Part shown: in pieces, positions 1 through 7,234 of the stretch
Position numbering within the stretch: position 1 is the first letter of the stretch
Layout of the letters: each line of letters starts with the position of its first letter
DNA from: Pseudomonadota bacterium
GTDB lineage: Bacteria; Pseudomonadota; Gammaproteobacteria; Burkholderiales; Rhodocyclaceae
Direction of reading: 5' to 3'
Length of the DNA stretch: 20,066 nt
Assembly (NCBI GenBank): GCA_021811225.1
Contig: JAJZPJ010000023.1
Coordinates: 1-20,066 of the forward strand
Translations under genes and position numbers: made by a program
Notes under the pieces: model-generated
Seen by the model: only the letters and a program-made list of their open reading frames with translations
The model's database searches: none
Told to the model about the DNA's origin: nothing

Positions 1-83
1 CCTGAAATTTCCTTTCGTGTGCTTGGCGGCTCACGATTGGAAGTTTCTCGATGGACTCCCGAAAATGTCAAACTTCTACTGCC

Positions 84-102
84 TCCCCGGCAGAGCCGGG
101 GG
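84..102. repeat. GC-rich hairpin
   Basis: CCCCGGC (85-91) and GCCGGGG (95-101) form a perfect 7-bp stem with an AGA loop, extended by one T-G wobble pair. No T tract follows on either strand, so it is not a standard intrinsic terminator. It may belong to the upstream region of a mobile element or be a dispersed palindrome; the sequence alone does not decide. Confidence 0.6.
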
Positions 103-118
103 ATCTCCCCTGGCGGTT

Positions 119-172
119 TAGGGCGTGTTCTCAATTGGTCGGCACACGTCGCCCAATTGAGAATACGCCCTA
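119..172. repeat. TA-flanked 20-bp inverted repeat, MITE-like
   Basis: Left arm 119-138 and right arm 153-172 are reverse complements over 20 bp, with one mismatch (G127 opposite T164), around a 14-nt centre. Leaving out the outer TA on each side, the arms begin GGGCGTGTTCTCAATTGG. Terminal inverted repeats flanked by TA are the form left by transposons that duplicate a TA target, such as the IS630/Tc1 group and some IS5-family members. With no transposase inside, this would be a very short MITE or two joined element ends. A stem-loop mRNA end for ycaO is the alternative. The mobile origin is inference. Confidence 0.5.
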
Positions 173-254
173 GATCAGCATATTCTTATTATGCTATTAC
201 GCGACCCCGAACGAAACCCTGACGGGCGTCAACTTATGCCTCGTGGGAGCGGAA

Positions 255-1985
255 TTATGCCGCGGCGGCGCTGCGGGCCAGGGCGTGCAATTTCCCATAG
301 GCTTCGAGCAGGCGTCGGTGCATGTCGCAGCCGGCCAGGCTCAAGCCCGGCGCATCCAGGCCGAAGAAACGCTGCTTCGCGGCAAGCAGATCCTTCGCCT
401 GCTGCAGCGCCCCGGCCCCGTAAAGCTGCCGCAGGGCGTCGTCATAGGAGGCGGCGTCGCCCAGGTTCAGCAGGCTCTCGATGCAGCGATAGACGCGTCG
501 ACGACCTTCGTTCAGGTGTTCGAAATTGCCTATCCACTCGCAGCCTTCGCGAATTGCCTCTTCGTCGCCGATCGCCAGCGCCAGCAAGGTCTTGAGTTCG
601 CCCACGCGCAGCTCCGACCAGGCCGATCCGGCATCGGCGGCCAATCCGATCAGTTCCGCCACCGGACGCTGGTCGGCCAGATCCCGTTCGTTCAGGCTCG
701 TCAGCAGTTCGGCGCATTCTTCAGCGGACAATTCCGGCAGGCGCAGGATGGCCGGCCTGAGGTCGTTGGCGACGCTGTTGTTCTCCCACTCGAGGTCATC
801 GACCGGATAGATTTCCGACATGCCGGGCACCAGAATCCGGCAGGCATAGACGCCCAGGTGGGTGAAGTCGGCGACATAGACGTCGCGCCCGTCGGCGTGG
901 ATGCGCTCGACCAGCCAGCGATAGTCCTCCTCGGTGCTGTCGCTGAAATTCCAGTCGCAAAATTCGAAGTCGGGGCGGTCGCCGAGAAACTTCCAGCCGA
1001 CGATGCCGCTGGAATCGACGAAATGAATCTCGATGTTCGGCGCGCTGGCGATTTCTTCCAGATCGAAACCCGGTGCCGGGAAGCCGCCCAGCGCATCGAG
1101 CGCCCGTCCCTGCAGCAACTCGGTCAGCGCGCGCTCCAGCGCGATCTCGAAGCGCGGGTGGGCGCCGAAGCTGGCGAAGCAGCCCTGATCGTCGGGATTG
1201 AGCAGGGTCACGTTCATCACCGGATATCGCCCGCCCAGCGAGGCGTCCCTGACCAGGATGCCGAAGCCCGCCGCGCGCAGCGCGCGGACACCTGCGGCGA
1301 TGCGCGGATAGCGTGCCAGCACCGCCTCGGGCACCTCGGGCAGACACAGGCCTTCGCCGATGATGCGGAACTTGACGTGGCGTTCGAAGATTTCCGACAA
1401 GGCCTGGGTGCGCGCTTCCTGCGGCGTGTTGCCGGCGGCCATGCCGTTGCTGACGTAGAGATTGCCGATGATATTGACCGGGAACCAGATGCTGGCGCCG
1501 TCAGAGAGCCTCAGGTATGGCAGGGCGCAGACACCGCGCTCCACGTTGCCCGAATTGAAGTCGACCAGCGCCCCGGCGTCGATCGCATTCTCCGGATTGT
1601 AGAACCGGCGCAGACCTGGATCGAGCAGGCCGTCGGGCCACTCGTCCCCGTCGCCGAGCTCGAACCAGCGCTCGCGCGGATAGTGCGTGAAGCCGCGCCG
1701 GGCGATCGTCTCGCCCAGATAGTAATGCGTCCAGAAATAGTTGCACGACAGCCGCTCGCAGAACTCGCCCAGCGCACTGGCCAGCGCCGCGAGCCTGGAG
1801 GCGCCCTTGCCGTTGGTAAACAGCAGCGGGCAGTCGCGCTCGCGGACATGCACCGACCATATCCCGGCCACCGGATTCAGCCACGAGCGCTCCTCCACGT
1901 GGAAGCCCAGCGCCGTGAGCCGGCCCTGCATGGCGGCGATCGACGATTCGAGCGAGGCATCCTTGCCCGCGATGAAGCTTTCCAT
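255..1985 (-). CDS. ycaO: YcaO-domain protein, RimO accessory factor for ribosomal protein S12 methylthiolation
   Basis: The 576-residue product aligns from end to end by eye with E. coli YcaO (586 aa), an ATP-binding protein genetically linked to RimO-dependent beta-methylthiolation of S12 Asp89. The N-terminus carries FIAGKDASLESSIA. The nucleotide/Mg site is intact: E74 and E77 in ALGEFCERLS, and E190, E198, E201 and R202 after SNGMAAGNT. These match E. coli E75, E78, E191, E199, E202 and R203 with an offset of one. Residues from about 400 onward correspond to the helical TPR-like C-terminal region. The protein ends in AAAA without the PxPxP tail of azoline-forming YcaOs, as in E. coli. 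The ATG at 1985 was chosen because family similarity starts there; the frame stays open upstream but only over the antisense of other genes. It lies 26 nt after ccoS. rimO is not in the window. Confidence 0.93.
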   Translation of the reverse strand: MESFIAGKDASLESSIAAMQGRLTALGFHVEERSWLNPVAGIWSVHVRERDCPLLFTNGKGASRLAALASALGEFCERLSCNYFWTHYYLGETIARRGFTHYPRERWFELGDGDEWPDGLLDPGLRRFYNPENAIDAGALVDFNSGNVERGVCALPYLRLSDGASIWFPVNIIGNLYVSNGMAAGNTPQEARTQALSEIFERHVKFRIIGEGLCLPEVPEAVLARYPRIAAGVRALRAAGFGILVRDASLGGRYPVMNVTLLNPDDQGCFASFGAHPRFEIALERALTELLQGRALDALGGFPAPGFDLEEIASAPNIEIHFVDSSGIVGWKFLGDRPDFEFCDWNFSDSTEEDYRWLVERIHADGRDVYVADFTHLGVYACRILVPGMSEIYPVDDLEWENNSVANDLRPAILRLPELSAEECAELLTSLNERDLADQRPVAELIGLAADAGSAWSELRVGELKTLLALAIGDEEAIREGCEWIGNFEHLNEGRRRVYRCIESLLNLGDAASYDDALRQLYGAGALQQAKDLLAAKQRFFGLDAPGLSLAGCDMHRRLLEAYGKLHALARSAAAA

Positions 1986-2011
1986 ATCCGTTGTTCCCGT
2001 GCCCGCTCGTT

Positions 2012-2200
2012 TCAAGAAGTTTCTTCGTCCCGCCCGCGTTCGCCCGACTTGACCAGCGGCCGGTCGTCGTCCATCAGGATGCGGTGAGCCGGTCCTTCGA
2101 GATCGTCGAACTGCCCGCTCTTCACCGACCACCAGAAGACCACCCCGATCAGGAAGACCAGGACCACCGAGAGCGGAATCAACAGGTACAGGATGTCCAT
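2012..2200 (-). CDS. ccoS: cbb3-type cytochrome oxidase assembly protein CcoS
   Basis: A 62-residue protein with one N-terminal membrane helix (residues about 3-24, LYLLIPLSVVLVFLIGVVFWW) followed by a short charged tail with GQFDDLEGPAHRIL, the typical CcoS signature. CcoS is needed for cofactor (heme b, CuB) assembly into the catalytic subunit of cbb3 oxidase. Its ATG shares one base with the ccoI stop (TGATG), which suggests translational coupling. An AGGG lies 7 nt before the start. Length and position after ccoI are normal for the family. Confidence 0.93.
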   Translation of the reverse strand: MDILYLLIPLSVVLVFLIGVVFWWSVKSGQFDDLEGPAHRILMDDDRPLVKSGERGRDEETS

Positions 2201-4644
2201 CAGCGTACCCTGCCCTGCAGGCGCAGGGCATTGAGCACCACCAGCAGCGAGCTGCCGGACATGCCGATGCCGGCCATCCAGGGCGTGACCCAGCCGGCCA
2301 TCGCCAGGGGGATCGCCAGCAGGTTGTAGATGAAGGCCCAGGCCAGGTTCTGCCGCACGACGGCGAGCGTGCGCCGCGCCAGGCCGAGGCCCCGCACCAG
2401 TTGCTGCAGGTCGTCGCCGAGCAGCACGATGTCTGCCTGACTGCGGGCGAGATCGGTGCCGCCGCCCATGGCGATCGACAGCTGGGCCTGGGCCAGCACC
2501 GGCGCGTCATTGACGCCATCGCCGGCCATCGCGACGATGTCGCCGCGGTCTTGCAATTCGCTGATGAAGCGATGCTTGTCCTCGGGCGAGCAGCCGCCGT
2601 GGGCGTCAGCGACGCCCAGCCCGGCGGCGAGTTCGGCCACCGCGGCCGGGCTGTCGCCGCTCAGGATGGACAGTTTCAGACCGGCGCGGCGCAAGGTGGC
2701 GAGCGCGGCGCCGGCCTGCGGGCGCAGGCTGTCATTGAGGCGGAACAAGGCCAGCCAGCCTGAGGCATCGGCCAGGCCGACGACGCTGCCGCCCCCGTCG
2801 ATCCAGCGGGCGGCCGCCTCGGGCAGCGGCCGGCCGTGCAGGGCGCCGGCGTAGGCGATGGTGCCCACGCGCAGCAAGTCGCCGGAAAGCCTGGCCTCGA
2901 TGCCCTGACCGCTGACGGCGCGCACCTGCTGCGGCGTCGGCAGAGGCGCGGATTCGTGCGCTCGCGCGGCGGCGAGCAGCGCGCGCCCGATCGGGTGCTC
3001 GGAACCGCTCTCCAGCGCCGCCGCCAGCGCCAGCGCCTGCTGCGCCGACCAGGTCGACAACGGCAGCGTCCCGATCAGCGTCAACCGGCCCTGGGTCAGC
3101 GTGCCGGTCTTGTCGAAGACGAAGTGATCGGCCCGCGCCAGGGTCTCGATGGCGTGGCCGCGGGTCACCAGCACGCCCAGTCTCGAGAGCGCGCCGGTGG
3201 CCACCGTCAGTGCCGCCGGGGTGGCCAGCGACAGGGCGCAGGGACAGCTCACCACCAGGACGGCGACGAACACCCCCAGGGCGCGGCTGGGATCGACGAA
3301 GTACCAGAAGATGCCGGCGGCGGCGGCGAGCACGAGCAGGGCGACGAGGAAGCGGCCGGCGATGCGCTCGGCGGACTCGGCCAGACGCGGCTTCTCGGTG
3401 GCGGCGCGTTCGACCAGGCGCCGGATCGCCGCCATCCGCGTCGCCGCGCCGACCCGGTGCACCCGGACCAGGAGCGGACTGCCGAGGTTCACGCTGCCGC
3501 CGGTGACCAGGTCGCCGCAACGCTTGGCCACCGGCAGACTCTCGCCGGTGAGCAGCGCCTCGTCGGCCTCGCTCTCGCCGTCGATCACCTCGCCATCGAC
3601 CGGGATGGCTTCGCCCGGGCGCACCAGCACGACGTCCCCCGGACTGAGTTCCGCCACCGCCACGCGCACCTCGTCCGCTCGCGGGTAGTCCGGCAGGCGC
3701 GAGGCGACCGCCGGCACCGCCCGCGCCAGGCTCTCGATGCCGCGCGCGGCCCGCTGCCTGGCCATCATTTCCAGATAGCGACCGCCCAACAGGAAGAACA
3801 CGAACATCGTCACCGAATCGAAATAGACCGCGCCGCTGGCGGTCAGGGTCGCCCAGGCGCTGGCGAGGAAGGCGCTGCCGACCCCGAGCGCCACCGGCAC
3901 GTCCATGCCGACCCGGCGAAGCTTGAGATCGCGCCAGGCGCTGGCGAAGAACGGCGCGGCGGAATAGAGGATCACCGGCAAGGTCAGCAGCAGGCTGGCC
4001 CAGCGCAACAGTTGCGCGATGTCGGGCGTCATGTTGCCGCGGTCGGCGAGATAAGCCGGTATCGCGTACATCATCACCTGCATCGCGCCGAAACCGGCGA
4101 CGAACAGGCGCCACAGGGCGGCGCGGCGCTCGCGCTGCGCCAGCACCTCGGAGCGCGCCGGATCGTAGGGGTGGGCGCGATAGCCGATGGCGGCGATCGC
4201 CTCGATGATCTGCGACAGATGGATCGTCCGTTCGTCCCAGCGGACGCTGGCGCGGCGGGTGGCGTAATTGATGCTGACCGCGGTCACGCCCGGCTGCCTG
4301 GCCAGATGCTGTTCGTTCAGCCAGATGCAGGCGGCGCAGGTGATGCCCTCGAGGATCAGCGAGGTCTCGCGTTCGTGCTCATTGACCGGCTGCACGAAGC
4401 TCTTCTGCACCTCGGGGTGGTCGAACAGGCCGGCGTCCTTCAGGGCCTGGGGCAGCGCCTCGCGCGGCGACTCGGGCATGGCGTCGCGGTGGCGGTAGTA
4501 GTCGCCCAGGCCGTTGGCGACGATGGCCTGGGCCACCGCCTGGCAGCCGGCGCAGCACATTCGCCGCGGCAAGCCGCCGATGGTCACCGGAAGATCGACG
4601 CCCGCGGGCACCGGCAAGCCGCAGTGATAGCAGGCGTCAGCCAC
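2200..4644 (-). CDS. ccoI: Copper-translocating P-type ATPase CcoI/FixI
   Basis: An 814-residue inner-membrane P1B-type ATPase that supplies copper for cbb3 oxidase maturation. The N-terminus has the cysteine-rich region of CcoI/FixI proteins (CYHCG at 5-9, CCAGC at 30-34), then a heavy-metal domain with CAAC at 103-106. Catalytic landmarks are present: LTGES (365-369), the CPC transport motif (467-469), DKTGTLT with phosphorylated Asp511, the HP locus (550-551) and GDGVND (708-713). About eight membrane segments are visible. The start is GTG at 4644, the only start that keeps the first cysteine pair. The mRNA just upstream is a pyrimidine tract with no Shine-Dalgarno, so translation may depend on coupling to the SDR gene 23 nt upstream. 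ccoG, ccoH and the ccoNOPQ structural genes are not in the window. Confidence 0.95.
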   Translation of the reverse strand: MADACYHCGLPVPAGVDLPVTIGGLPRRMCCAGCQAVAQAIVANGLGDYYRHRDAMPESPREALPQALKDAGLFDHPEVQKSFVQPVNEHERETSLILEGITCAACIWLNEQHLARQPGVTAVSINYATRRASVRWDERTIHLSQIIEAIAAIGYRAHPYDPARSEVLAQRERRAALWRLFVAGFGAMQVMMYAIPAYLADRGNMTPDIAQLLRWASLLLTLPVILYSAAPFFASAWRDLKLRRVGMDVPVALGVGSAFLASAWATLTASGAVYFDSVTMFVFFLLGGRYLEMMARQRAARGIESLARAVPAVASRLPDYPRADEVRVAVAELSPGDVVLVRPGEAIPVDGEVIDGESEADEALLTGESLPVAKRCGDLVTGGSVNLGSPLLVRVHRVGAATRMAAIRRLVERAATEKPRLAESAERIAGRFLVALLVLAAAAGIFWYFVDPSRALGVFVAVLVVSCPCALSLATPAALTVATGALSRLGVLVTRGHAIETLARADHFVFDKTGTLTQGRLTLIGTLPLSTWSAQQALALAAALESGSEHPIGRALLAAARAHESAPLPTPQQVRAVSGQGIEARLSGDLLRVGTIAYAGALHGRPLPEAAARWIDGGGSVVGLADASGWLALFRLNDSLRPQAGAALATLRRAGLKLSILSGDSPAAVAELAAGLGVADAHGGCSPEDKHRFISELQDRGDIVAMAGDGVNDAPVLAQAQLSIAMGGGTDLARSQADIVLLGDDLQQLVRGLGLARRTLAVVRQNLAWAFIYNLLAIPLAMAGWVTPWMAGIGMSGSSLLVVLNALRLQGRVR

Positions 4645-4667
4645 GGAGGGGGGAGGGGTCAGACCGC

Positions 4668-5429
4668 CTACTTCGGCGCCATGCGGATGGCGCCGTCCAG
4701 GCGGATCACCTCGCCGTTCAACATCTCGTTCTCGACGATCTGCCTGACCAGCGCCGCGTACTCGGCTGGCTTGCCCAGACGCTGCGGGAAGGGCACCATC
4801 TTGCCCAGCGCCTCCTGGACTTCCGGCGGCATGCCGAGCAGCATCGGCGTCTCGAAGATGCCCGGCGCGATGGTCATGACGCGGATGCCGAAGCGCGCCA
4901 ATTCGCGCGCGATCGGCAGAGTCATGCCGACGATGCCGCCCTTCGAGGCGGAGTAGGCGGCCTGGCCGATCTGGCCGTCGTAGGCCGCCACCGAAGCGGT
5001 GTTCACGATCACGCCGCGCTCGCCCGCGGCGTTGGGCGCGCCCTTGCTCATGGCCGCCGCCGCCAGCCGGATCATGTTGAAGCTGCCGATCAGGTTGATG
5101 TTGATCACCCTGGCAAAAGACGCCAGCGCGTGCGGCCCCTCCTTGCCCAGCACCTTCTCGCCGATGGCGATGCCGGCGCAGTTCACCAGGCCGTTGACCG
5201 CGCCGTAGGCCGACAGCGCCAGGTCCACCGCCGCCTGTGCGCTCGCCTCGTTGGCAACGTCGGTGTCGTGAAAGCGCGCCCCGAGTTCGGCCGCCAGCGC
5301 CGCGCCCGAGGACTTGTTGAGATCGGCGATCACCAGCTTGGCGCCGCCCGCCGCGAGCATCCGCGCGGTGCCCGCGCCCAGGCCGGAAGCGCCGCCGGTG
5401 ACGATGAATACGCTGCCCTTGATCTGCAT
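4668..5429 (-). CDS. SDR dehydrogenase, type II 3-hydroxyacyl-CoA dehydrogenase-like (HSD17B10 type)
   Basis: A 253-residue classical short-chain dehydrogenase. The NAD-binding motif TGGASGLG is at 11-18, NCAG at 83-86, and the catalytic Ser146, Tyr159 and Lys163 (YSASK) are present. DLNKS after the second beta strand supports NAD(H) over NADP(H). The whole sequence, including the C-terminal GEVIRLDGAIRMAPK, resembles the HSD17B10/2-methyl-3-hydroxyacyl-CoA dehydrogenase group, which acts in fatty-acid or isoleucine beta-oxidation. The exact substrate is inference. The ATG at 5429 was chosen because the NAD domain begins there and GGGAG (5435-5439) lies 5 nt upstream; longer frames would read through the tRNA. 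It is followed closely by ccoI, with no obvious functional link. Confidence 0.88.
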   Translation of the reverse strand: MQIKGSVFIVTGGASGLGAGTARMLAAGGAKLVIADLNKSSGAALAAELGARFHDTDVANEASAQAAVDLALSAYGAVNGLVNCAGIAIGEKVLGKEGPHALASFARVININLIGSFNMIRLAAAAMSKGAPNAAGERGVIVNTASVAAYDGQIGQAAYSASKGGIVGMTLPIARELARFGIRVMTIAPGIFETPMLLGMPPEVQEALGKMVPFPQRLGKPAEYAALVRQIVENEMLNGEVIRLDGAIRMAPK

Positions 5430-5443
5430 GCTTGCTCCCGCAT

Positions 5444-5469
5444 AAAAAAGGCCTGCGGTGCGCAAGCCT
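5444..5469 (-). terminator. Intrinsic terminator behind tRNA-Thr
   Basis: On the minus strand the arms AGGCTTGC (5462-5469) and GCAGGCCT (5449-5456) form an 8-bp stem with one T-G wobble and a 5-nt loop, followed directly by a run of T (5444-5448). It sits 14 nt after the tRNA 3' end and its T tract ends 14 nt before the SDR start codon. It should end the tRNA transcript and may also act as an attenuator for the SDR-cco operon. Confidence 0.8.
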
Positions 5470-5483
5470 GGGGGTTCTGAGGG

Positions 5484-5559
5484 TGGTGCCGGCGAGAAGA
5501 ATCGAACTCCCGACCTTCGCATTACGAATGCGCTGCTCTACCGTCTGAGCTACGCCGGC
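5484..5559 (-). tRNA. tRNA-Thr (anticodon CGT)
   Basis: A 76-nt cloverleaf with encoded CCA. The acceptor stem is GCCGGCG/CGCCGGC, the D arm contains GCTCAGACGGTAGAGC, the anticodon loop is TTCGTAA (CGT, reading ACG), the variable loop is AGGTC, and the T loop TTCGATT is closed by a stem containing two G-U pairs. The body closely matches E. coli thrW, including the GCGCATTCGTAATGCG anticodon arm. It has its own promoter upstream and a terminator downstream. Confidence 0.97.
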
Positions 5560-5580
5560 CTCGGTGCAACGAGGCTGCGG

Positions 5581-5609
5581 ATTATAGCGGCTCGAACCGG
5601 TGCCGGCAA
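5581..5609 (-). promoter_or_regulatory. Sigma70 promoter of tRNA-Thr
   Basis: On the minus strand TTGCCG (5604-5609) and a perfect TATAAT (5581-5586) are separated by 17 nt, placing the start site near 5574 and a leader of about 15 nt before the tRNA. The region just after the -10 box is GC-rich (CCGCAGC), as in stringently controlled stable-RNA promoters; that regulation is inferred. The promoter lies just past the queG stop codon. Confidence 0.85.
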
Positions 5610-5614
5610 ACCGG

Positions 5615-6688
5615 CTATGGCCGGGGTCTGCCGTGCCGTCCCAGCGCCCAGGCCACGTGCTCCCGGACCAGGGCCGAGCCGTCCAGGACTCGGGCGGTCA
5701 GCGCCGCCACCACCGCCGGCGAACTCGGGGCGTTGCCCAGACCGACCGCGAGATTCCTCGACCAGCGCTCGAAGCCGATCCGATGAATGGCGGAACCGGC
5801 CATCTTCTGCCTGAATTCGGCTTCGCTCCAGGCGAACAGCTCGACCAGCGCGGCCCGATCGAGGCCGTGGCGCACGACGAAATCCTCCTCGCGGGTGCGC
5901 GGCGCGGTGCGGTTCCACGGGCAGCAGAGCTGGCAGTCGTCGCAGCCATAGACACGGTTGCCGATCAGGGGACGAAGCTCGACCGGGATGCTGCCCTTCG
6001 ACTCGATCGTCAGATAGGAAATGCAGCGGCGCGCATCGACCCGGTAGGGGGCGAGGATCGCGCCGGTCGGGCAGGCGTCGAGACAGGCAGTGCAAGTGCC
6101 GCAGTGGGCAGACACCGGCGCGTCGGCGGGCAAGGGTAGAGACGTATAGATCTCGCCCAGGAAGAAGGTCGAGCCGGCGCCGCGCGTGAGCAGCAGGCTG
6201 TGCTTGCCGCGCCAGCCCAGGCCGCTCCTGGCCGCCAGATCCACTTCCAGCACCGGCGCCGAATCGGAGAACACCCGGTGCGCAAAAGGGCCGAGCTCGG
6301 CTTCGATGCGTGAGGCCAGCTGCTGCAGGCGGGCGCGCATCAGCTTGTGGTAGTCGCGACCCAGGGCGTAGCGGGAAACGTAGGCGCGCGTCCGCTCGGC
6401 GAGGATTTCACCGGCATCGGCGGCATCCGGCCAATAATCGAGCCGCGCGGTGATCACCGAGACCGTGCCCGGGAGCAGTTTGGCCGGCCGCGAGCGTTTG
6501 GTCCCATGCCGTGCCATATAATCCATTTCGCCGTGGCAGCCCGCGGCGAGCCACGCCAGCAAGCCCGCCTCCGCGGCTTCGCTGCCCGAAACCGGGGCGA
6601 TGCCGACGGCGGAAAAGCCCAGCCCGGCGCCCCACGCCTTGATGCGGGCGGCCAGCCGTTTCCAATCCTGAGGATCACCTGAATGCAT
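5615..6688 (-). CDS. queG: Epoxyqueuosine reductase QueG
   Basis: A 357-residue cobalamin-dependent, iron-sulfur enzyme that reduces epoxyqueuosine to queuosine in tRNA, the last step of the pathway. Strong family blocks are GEMDYMARHG (53-62), YVSRYALGRDYHK (103-115), SDSAP with the presumed catalytic Asp142, and GLGWRGKHSLLL. Two 4Fe-4S cluster motifs are complete: C196, C199, C202, C206, and C249, C252, C256 with C222 nearby. A short HEAT-like tail follows. The ATG at 6688 gives an E. coli-like N-terminus but has no clear Shine-Dalgarno. In-frame ATGs farther upstream would add up to about 16 residues and lie within tsaE. It is divergent from tsaE. Confidence 0.95.
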   Translation of the reverse strand: MHSGDPQDWKRLAARIKAWGAGLGFSAVGIAPVSGSEAAEAGLLAWLAAGCHGEMDYMARHGTKRSRPAKLLPGTVSVITARLDYWPDAADAGEILAERTRAYVSRYALGRDYHKLMRARLQQLASRIEAELGPFAHRVFSDSAPVLEVDLAARSGLGWRGKHSLLLTRGAGSTFFLGEIYTSLPLPADAPVSAHCGTCTACLDACPTGAILAPYRVDARRCISYLTIESKGSIPVELRPLIGNRVYGCDDCQLCCPWNRTAPRTREEDFVVRHGLDRAALVELFAWSEAEFRQKMAGSAIHRIGFERWSRNLAVGLGNAPSSPAVVAALTARVLDGSALVREHVAWALGRHGRPRP

Positions 6689-7234
6689 GCAGAGTCTGGC
6701 GGCGAGCGGAATGAGCACCATGATACCCATCTGTCCCTGCGCCTTCCCGACGAGGCGGCGACCCTGGCGCTCGGTGCCGCGCTGGCGCCCGCGCTGACGC
6801 CCGGACTGGTGATCGCGCTCGAAGGCGATCTGGGCGCCGGCAAGACCACGCTGGTGCGCGGTCTGCTGCGCGCCCTGGGCCACCAAGGCCGGGTGAAGAG
6901 TCCGACCTATACTTTTGTTGAACTTTATGCTATTTCTAGATTAAACTTGTACCACTTTGATTTCTATCGATTCAACCAGCCGGAAGAATACCTTGATGCC
7001 GGGCTCGATGAATACTTCCAGGGCGACGGAGTCTGCCTCGTCGAATGGCCGGAACGCGCCGGCAACTACCTGCCGCCCGCCGATCTGCGGCTGCGTCTGG
7101 CCATCGCCGATCGAGGACGCGAGGCCGAACTCGTGGCGGCTAGCCGCCACGGACGGGACTGCCTGAAATGTCTGAGAAACTGGCAAGCGGGCTCTCCCGG
7201 CGCGGGTTGCTCAAACTCGGGGCGGCCTCGCTGA
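6683..7234 (+). CDS. tsaE: tRNA t6A biosynthesis ATPase TsaE
   Basis: A 183-residue P-loop ATPase of the TsaBDE complex that makes threonylcarbamoyladenosine at A37 of ANN-decoding tRNAs. The Walker A motif GDLGAGKTT is at 48-56, followed by VKSPTYTFVE (71-80), YHFDFYR (90-96) and LVEWPERAG (119-127). It is about 30 residues longer than E. coli TsaE (153 aa), with roughly ten extra at the N-terminus and about twenty at the C-terminus. The last 67 nt overlap the amiC start in another frame. GAGG lies 9 nt before the ATG. A stretch near 6905-6980 is strikingly AT-rich against its surroundings. The partners tsaB and tsaD are not in the window. Confidence 0.93.
   Translation: MHAESGGERNEHHDTHLSLRLPDEAATLALGAALAPALTPGLVIALEGDLGAGKTTLVRGLLRALGHQGRVKSPTYTFVELYAISRLNLYHFDFYRFNQPEEYLDAGLDEYFQGDGVCLVEWPERAGNYLPPADLRLRLAIADRGREAELVAASRHGRDCLKCLRNWQAGSPGAGCSNSGRPR

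Larger units (their letters stand above)
1..254. other. Non-coding region left of ycaO
   Basis: No convincing gene is seen here. The stretch holds a GC hairpin at 84-102, a long inverted repeat at 119-172, and a small AT-rich hairpin (AGCATA at 177-182, TATGCT at 190-195). It lies downstream of the ycaO stop codon and shows no T-tract terminator for that gene. On the minus strand near the left edge there is a perfect TTGACA (66-71) without a good -10 box, and an AAAGGA ribosome-binding-like sequence at about 9-14. A minus-strand gene could therefore begin just beyond position 1. Short open frames here have no recognisable protein features. Confidence 0.6.

Noticed and set aside
243..2087. 614-codon open frame antisense to ycaO
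   Set aside because: High GC leaves few stops in the opposite strand. The translation is Arg/Gln/Ala-rich without domains, whereas the minus strand is a clear YcaO.
4645..4660. G-rich run before ccoI as a Shine-Dalgarno or G-quadruplex
   Set aside because: The Gs are on the plus strand, so the ccoI mRNA has C/T here, and the run lacks four separate G tracts with loops.
2836..4956. 706-codon open frame antisense to ccoI and the SDR gene
   Set aside because: Low-complexity Arg/Gln/Gly translation spanning two real genes on the other strand; no family features.
4668..5522. SDR protein with a 31-residue N-terminal extension
   Set aside because: The extension would read through the terminator and tRNA-Thr; the ATG at 5429 has a good ribosome site and matches the family N-terminus.
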